Below are positions 61,747 through 64,000 of a stretch of DNA of 64,000 nucleotides, piece by piece. The stretch is from Rhizobium sp. NXC24. Its GTDB lineage: Bacteria; Pseudomonadota; Alphaproteobacteria; Rhizobiales; Rhizobiaceae. A model generated the notes under the pieces. It was not told the origin of the DNA. It was given only the letters and a program-made list of their open reading frames with translations, and did no database searches. Location: contig NZ_CP024311.1 of assembly GCF_002944315.1 (NCBI RefSeq), forward strand, positions 2,766,501 through 2,830,500, read 5' to 3'. The position numbers and the translations under genes are program-made. The number at the start of each line of letters is the position of its first letter. Position 1 is the first letter of the stretch.

Positions 61747-62886
61747 ATGACCGCGCCGCTTACCATCGCAGAACTGAAGAAGCTCGCTCAGCGGCGCGTC
61801 CCGAAAATGTTCTACCAATATGCCGATTCCGGTTCGTGGACGGAGTCGACCTATCAGGCGAACCAGGCAGACTTCGCCAAAATCAAACTGCGTCAGCGCG
61901 TTCTTGTCGACATGGCGAACAGGTCGCTCGCAACCACCATGGTCGGCCAGAAAGCCTCCATGCCGGTGGCACTGGCGCCGACAGGCCTCACCGGCATGCA
62001 GTACGCCGATGGCGAGATGCTGGCGGCACGCGCGGCGGAGGAATTCGGCATTCCCTTCACGCTCTCGACCATGAGCATCTGCTCGATCGAGGACATCGCT
62101 TCGGTGACGAAGCAGCCCTTCTGGTTCCAGCTCTACGTGATGAAGGACCGCGATTTCGTCCTGAACCTGATCCATCGCGCCAAGGTGGCGAAATGCTCGG
62201 CGCTGGTGCTGACCGCCGACCTGCAGATCCTCGGCCAGCGCCATAACGACATTCGTAACGGGCTTTCGGTGCCGCCGAAAATGACGGCAAAGAACATCTG
62301 GCAGATGGCGATGCGACCGGGCTGGTGCATGGGCATGCTGAAGACCAAGCGCCATTTCTTCGGCAATATCATCGGTCATGCCAAGGATATTTCCGACATG
62401 ACGACGCTGTCGCACTGGACCCATTCGCAGTTCGATCCCAAGCTCTCCTGGAGCGATGTCGCCTGGATCAAGGAGCAATGGGGCGGCCCGCTGATCATCA
62501 AGGGCATTCTCGACGTCGAGGACGCGAAGGCGGCCATCGACACCGGCGCCGACGCCATCATCGTCTCCAACCATGGCGGCCGGCAGCTCGACGGCGCCCA
62601 CTCCTCCATCAGCATGCTGCCGCGGATCGTCGATGCCGTCGGCGACAAGATCGAGGTGCATATGGATGGCGGCATCCGCTCCGGCCAGGACGTGCTCAAG
62701 GCCATCGCGCTCGGCGCCAAGGGCACCTACATCGGCCGTCCCTTCCTTTATGGCCTCGGCGCCATGGGCAAGGAGGGCGTGACGCTTGCGCTTGAGATCA
62801 TCCGCAAAGAGCTGGATATTTCCATGGCGCTCTGCGGCAGGCGGGATATCAAAGCCGTGGATCGGTCGATCCTGGCCGATCTCTAG
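61747..62886 (+). CDS. lldD: FMN-dependent alpha-hydroxyacid dehydrogenase (LldD-like)
   Basis: A 379-residue TIM-barrel flavoenzyme. Catalytic and FMN residues are visible: RVPKMFYQYADSGSWTE at the start, TLSTMSICSIEDIASV, LTADLQILGQRHNDIRNG, the active-site His-Arg in SNHGGRQLDGAHSSI, and DGGIRSGQDVLKAIALG. It resembles L-lactate dehydrogenase but glycolate or other 2-hydroxyacids are possible. It lies 47 bases after guaD on the same strand. Its TAG stop is shared, on a CTAG palindrome, with the stop of the convergent phosphoesterase gene. Confidence 0.85.
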   Translation: MTAPLTIAELKKLAQRRVPKMFYQYADSGSWTESTYQANQADFAKIKLRQRVLVDMANRSLATTMVGQKASMPVALAPTGLTGMQYADGEMLAARAAEEFGIPFTLSTMSICSIEDIASVTKQPFWFQLYVMKDRDFVLNLIHRAKVAKCSALVLTADLQILGQRHNDIRNGLSVPPKMTAKNIWQMAMRPGWCMGMLKTKRHFFGNIIGHAKDISDMTTLSHWTHSQFDPKLSWSDVAWIKEQWGGPLIIKGILDVEDAKAAIDTGADAIIVSNHGGRQLDGAHSSISMLPRIVDAVGDKIEVHMDGGIRSGQDVLKAIALGAKGTYIGRPFLYGLGAMGKEGVTLALEIIRKELDISMALCGRRDIKAVDRSILADL

Positions 62887-63623
62887 CGCAACCAGCCGGT
62901 CGCCAGGCCACTCGCCCATTCCGCGCGGCCATTCTGCGCCGCCAGCTTCGCCATCGCCATGTGATCATAGGCGACCTGCCGGAAGACAGGCAGCCAATGA
63001 TCGCCTGTCCTTTCCAGAATGACGTAGGAGGCGAAGGGGTGGCCGGCTTCTACCTTATGAAAATAGGGCAGATCGTCGTCATAGGCGGGGCAGCCGACGC
63101 TGCCTGGATTAACGATCAGGCGGCCATCGGAAAGCCTGACGACACGCGGAATGTGGGTATGCCCGCACAGGATCAGCTGAAAATCGATGCCGGCAGCCAG
63201 TGCCTCGATTTCTTCGAGCGGCTTCAAATAGACGTTGCCGTCCGCCGAGACCGATTCCAGCCAGTAGACGTTATCGTCCGCTGGGGTCGCGTGGCAAAGA
63301 TACACCGCGTCTTGATAGACGGCGCTAAAGGGCAAACCGCGCAGCCAATTGAGATGATGCTCGCTCAGTTCCGAATGCGCGGCCCGGTCAGACACATGCA
63401 TCGCCTCCGGCGCCTGGTCGATCAGGTACCGATCGTGATTGCCACGCACCGTCACCGCATTCAGTTCCAGCAGCATATCGGCCGTCTTACCAGCCGTCAG
63501 TGGCCCGCTGAAGCAATCGCCCAGATTGACGATCTCAGTAATGCCCTGCTTCCAGATATCCTCAAGCACCGCTTCAAGCGCCAGATGATTGCCGTGAATG
63601 TCCGCGATGGCAGCAAAACGCAA
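62883..63623 (-). CDS. Calcineurin-like metallophosphoesterase
   Basis: A 246-residue dinuclear metal phosphoesterase. Signature motifs are AAIADIHGNHLALEAVLEDI (D-x-H), NLGDCFSGPL (GD), VRGNHDRYLIDQAPEA (GNHD), CHATPADDNVYWL and CGHTHIPRVVRL (GHTH), with LIVNPGSVGCPAYDD near the end as in YfcE/MJ0936-type enzymes. Physiological substrate unknown. It follows uraH by 3 bases on the same strand, so both belong to one operon that continues beyond the right edge. Confidence 0.92.
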   Translation of the reverse strand: MRFAAIADIHGNHLALEAVLEDIWKQGITEIVNLGDCFSGPLTAGKTADMLLELNAVTVRGNHDRYLIDQAPEAMHVSDRAAHSELSEHHLNWLRGLPFSAVYQDAVYLCHATPADDNVYWLESVSADGNVYLKPLEEIEALAAGIDFQLILCGHTHIPRVVRLSDGRLIVNPGSVGCPAYDDDLPYFHKVEAGHPFASYVILERTGDHWLPVFRQVAYDHMAMAKLAAQNGRAEWASGLATGWLR

Positions 63624-63626
63624 GTC

Positions 63627-63983
63627 TCAACTCCCGCGATAGGTAGAATAGCCGTAGGGCGAAATCAGCAACGGCACATGGTAATGCGCTGTCGTATCGG
63701 CGATACCGAAACGGATGGGCACGAGATCGAGGAAGGCCGGCTCCGGCAGCTTGGCGCCGCTTGCGCGAAGATAATCTCCGGCCCGGAATAGCAATTCATA
63801 GGTACCGGCGACAAAACCGTCGCCGATCAGGATGGGACCGCCATCCACGCGCCCGTCGGCATTGGTCGTAACCGTCTTCAGATGCGTGCGGGCATCGCCC
63901 TCGATCCTGAAGAGATCGATCACCAGGCCTTCGGCCGGCTTGCCGAGTGCGGTATCGAGCACATGGGTAGTCAGTCCGGTCAT
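63627..63983 (-). CDS. uraH: 5-hydroxyisourate hydrolase
   Basis: Transthyretin-like enzyme of 118 residues that opens 5-hydroxyisourate made by PuuD. All marks are visible: [17 protein letters not shown] with the catalytic His near the N-terminus, [31 protein letters not shown] with the second catalytic His, and the C-terminal YRGS tetrapeptide typical of the family. It starts within an ATGA overlap with an upstream gene at the window edge. Confidence 0.97.
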   Translation of the reverse strand: MTGLTTHVLDTALGKPAEGLVIDLFRIEGDARTHLKTVTTNADGRVDGGPILIGDGFVAGTYELLFRAGDYLRASGAKLPEPAFLDLVPIRFGIADTTAHYHVPLLISPYGYSTYRGS

Positions 63984-64000
63984 AGCGTCGGTGCTCCGAT
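63980..64000 (-). CDS. Last codons of a partial gene overlapping uraH
   Basis: In frame with a TGA at 63982-63980 that overlaps the uraH ATG, the edge reads IGAPTL then stop. The 4-base ATGA overlap is typical of coupled operon genes; uraD or another ureide-pathway gene would be expected here. Only six residues are visible, so no identity can be given. Confidence 0.3.
   Translation of the reverse strand: MGAPTL

Noticed and set aside
1..64000. CRISPR arrays, tRNA genes, insertion sequences or phage genes
   Set aside because: I looked for regularly spaced repeats, tRNA-like cloverleafs with CCA ends, and transposase or integrase motifs and saw none. Short tRNA or small-RNA genes could be missed by eye; a covariance-model scan would decide.

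Overview
This window is high-GC alphaproteobacterial DNA, most likely a chromosome of Rhizobium or a close relative in the Rhizobiaceae. The evidence is a fused trpE(G) gene preceded by a three-tryptophan leader peptide, a NolR-type regulator, a BacA/SbmA transporter, the choXWV choline importer, the bdhA-xdhA-xdhB gene order known from Sinorhizobium, a membrane urate oxidase (PuuD), and TGA-N9-TCA iron boxes before a TonB receptor. Calls rest on reading the sequence and on remembered family motifs; no database search was run. No tRNA, rRNA, CRISPR array, insertion sequence or prophage was recognised.

Layout. 0-6.5 kb: the edge of a membrane-anchored protein gene, trpE(G) with its attenuator, an ABC-F ATPase with a long structured leader holding a small ORF, an SDR dehydratase, and a divergent XRE-type regulator. 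6.5-18 kb: iron-regulated heme/hemoglobin receptor, extensin-like protein, formate-tetrahydrofolate ligase, UPF0114 membrane protein, ClpP-like periplasmic protein, LuxR-type regulator, DUF2333 protein with a coiled-coil partner, small cytochrome c and thymidine kinase. 18-27.5 kb: choXWV, a HugZ-like protein with an AT-rich 3' end, NolR with candidate autoregulatory sites, omega-amino-acid:pyruvate transaminase, adenine deaminase and a GH13 glucosidase. 27.5-36.4 kb: a complete oppABCDF importer, a KdgK-like sugar kinase, a GT4 glycosyltransferase and OhrR.

36.4-50 kb: der with a YfgM-like partner, NnrU, polysaccharide deacetylase, BacA, a PadR regulator with a duplicated start region, a second methionine aminopeptidase, flavin monooxygenase, GNAT, DoxX-like protein, an ECF42-type sigma factor with its DGPF partner, LD-carboxypeptidase, OsmC and a hypothetical protein. 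50-64 kb: glpK diverges from bdhA-xdhA-xdhB-xdhC; then a LysR regulator, puuD-guaD, an FMN-dependent hydroxyacid oxidase, a phosphoesterase and uraH.

How the genes work together. Much of the window is nutrient scavenging (choline, peptides, heme, glycerol, 3-hydroxybutyrate, glucosides). Purine degradation is almost complete: adenine deaminase makes hypoxanthine, guanine deaminase makes xanthine, XdhAB (matured by XdhC) makes urate, PuuD makes 5-hydroxyisourate and UraH hydrolyses it. The next step (UraD) would lie just past the right edge.

The least expected signal is the leader of the ABC-F gene at about 4.25-4.55 kb. It has a good promoter, a 23-codon ORF with a strong ribosome site, two hairpins, and a 9-base segment in the ORF complementary to the sequence abutting the ABC-F ribosome-binding site. 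This is the architecture of a translational attenuator. Other items to follow up are the in-frame duplication of the padR start region, the paired NolR and iron boxes, an ECF42-like promoter, and the codon-usage break at the end of the HugZ-like gene.
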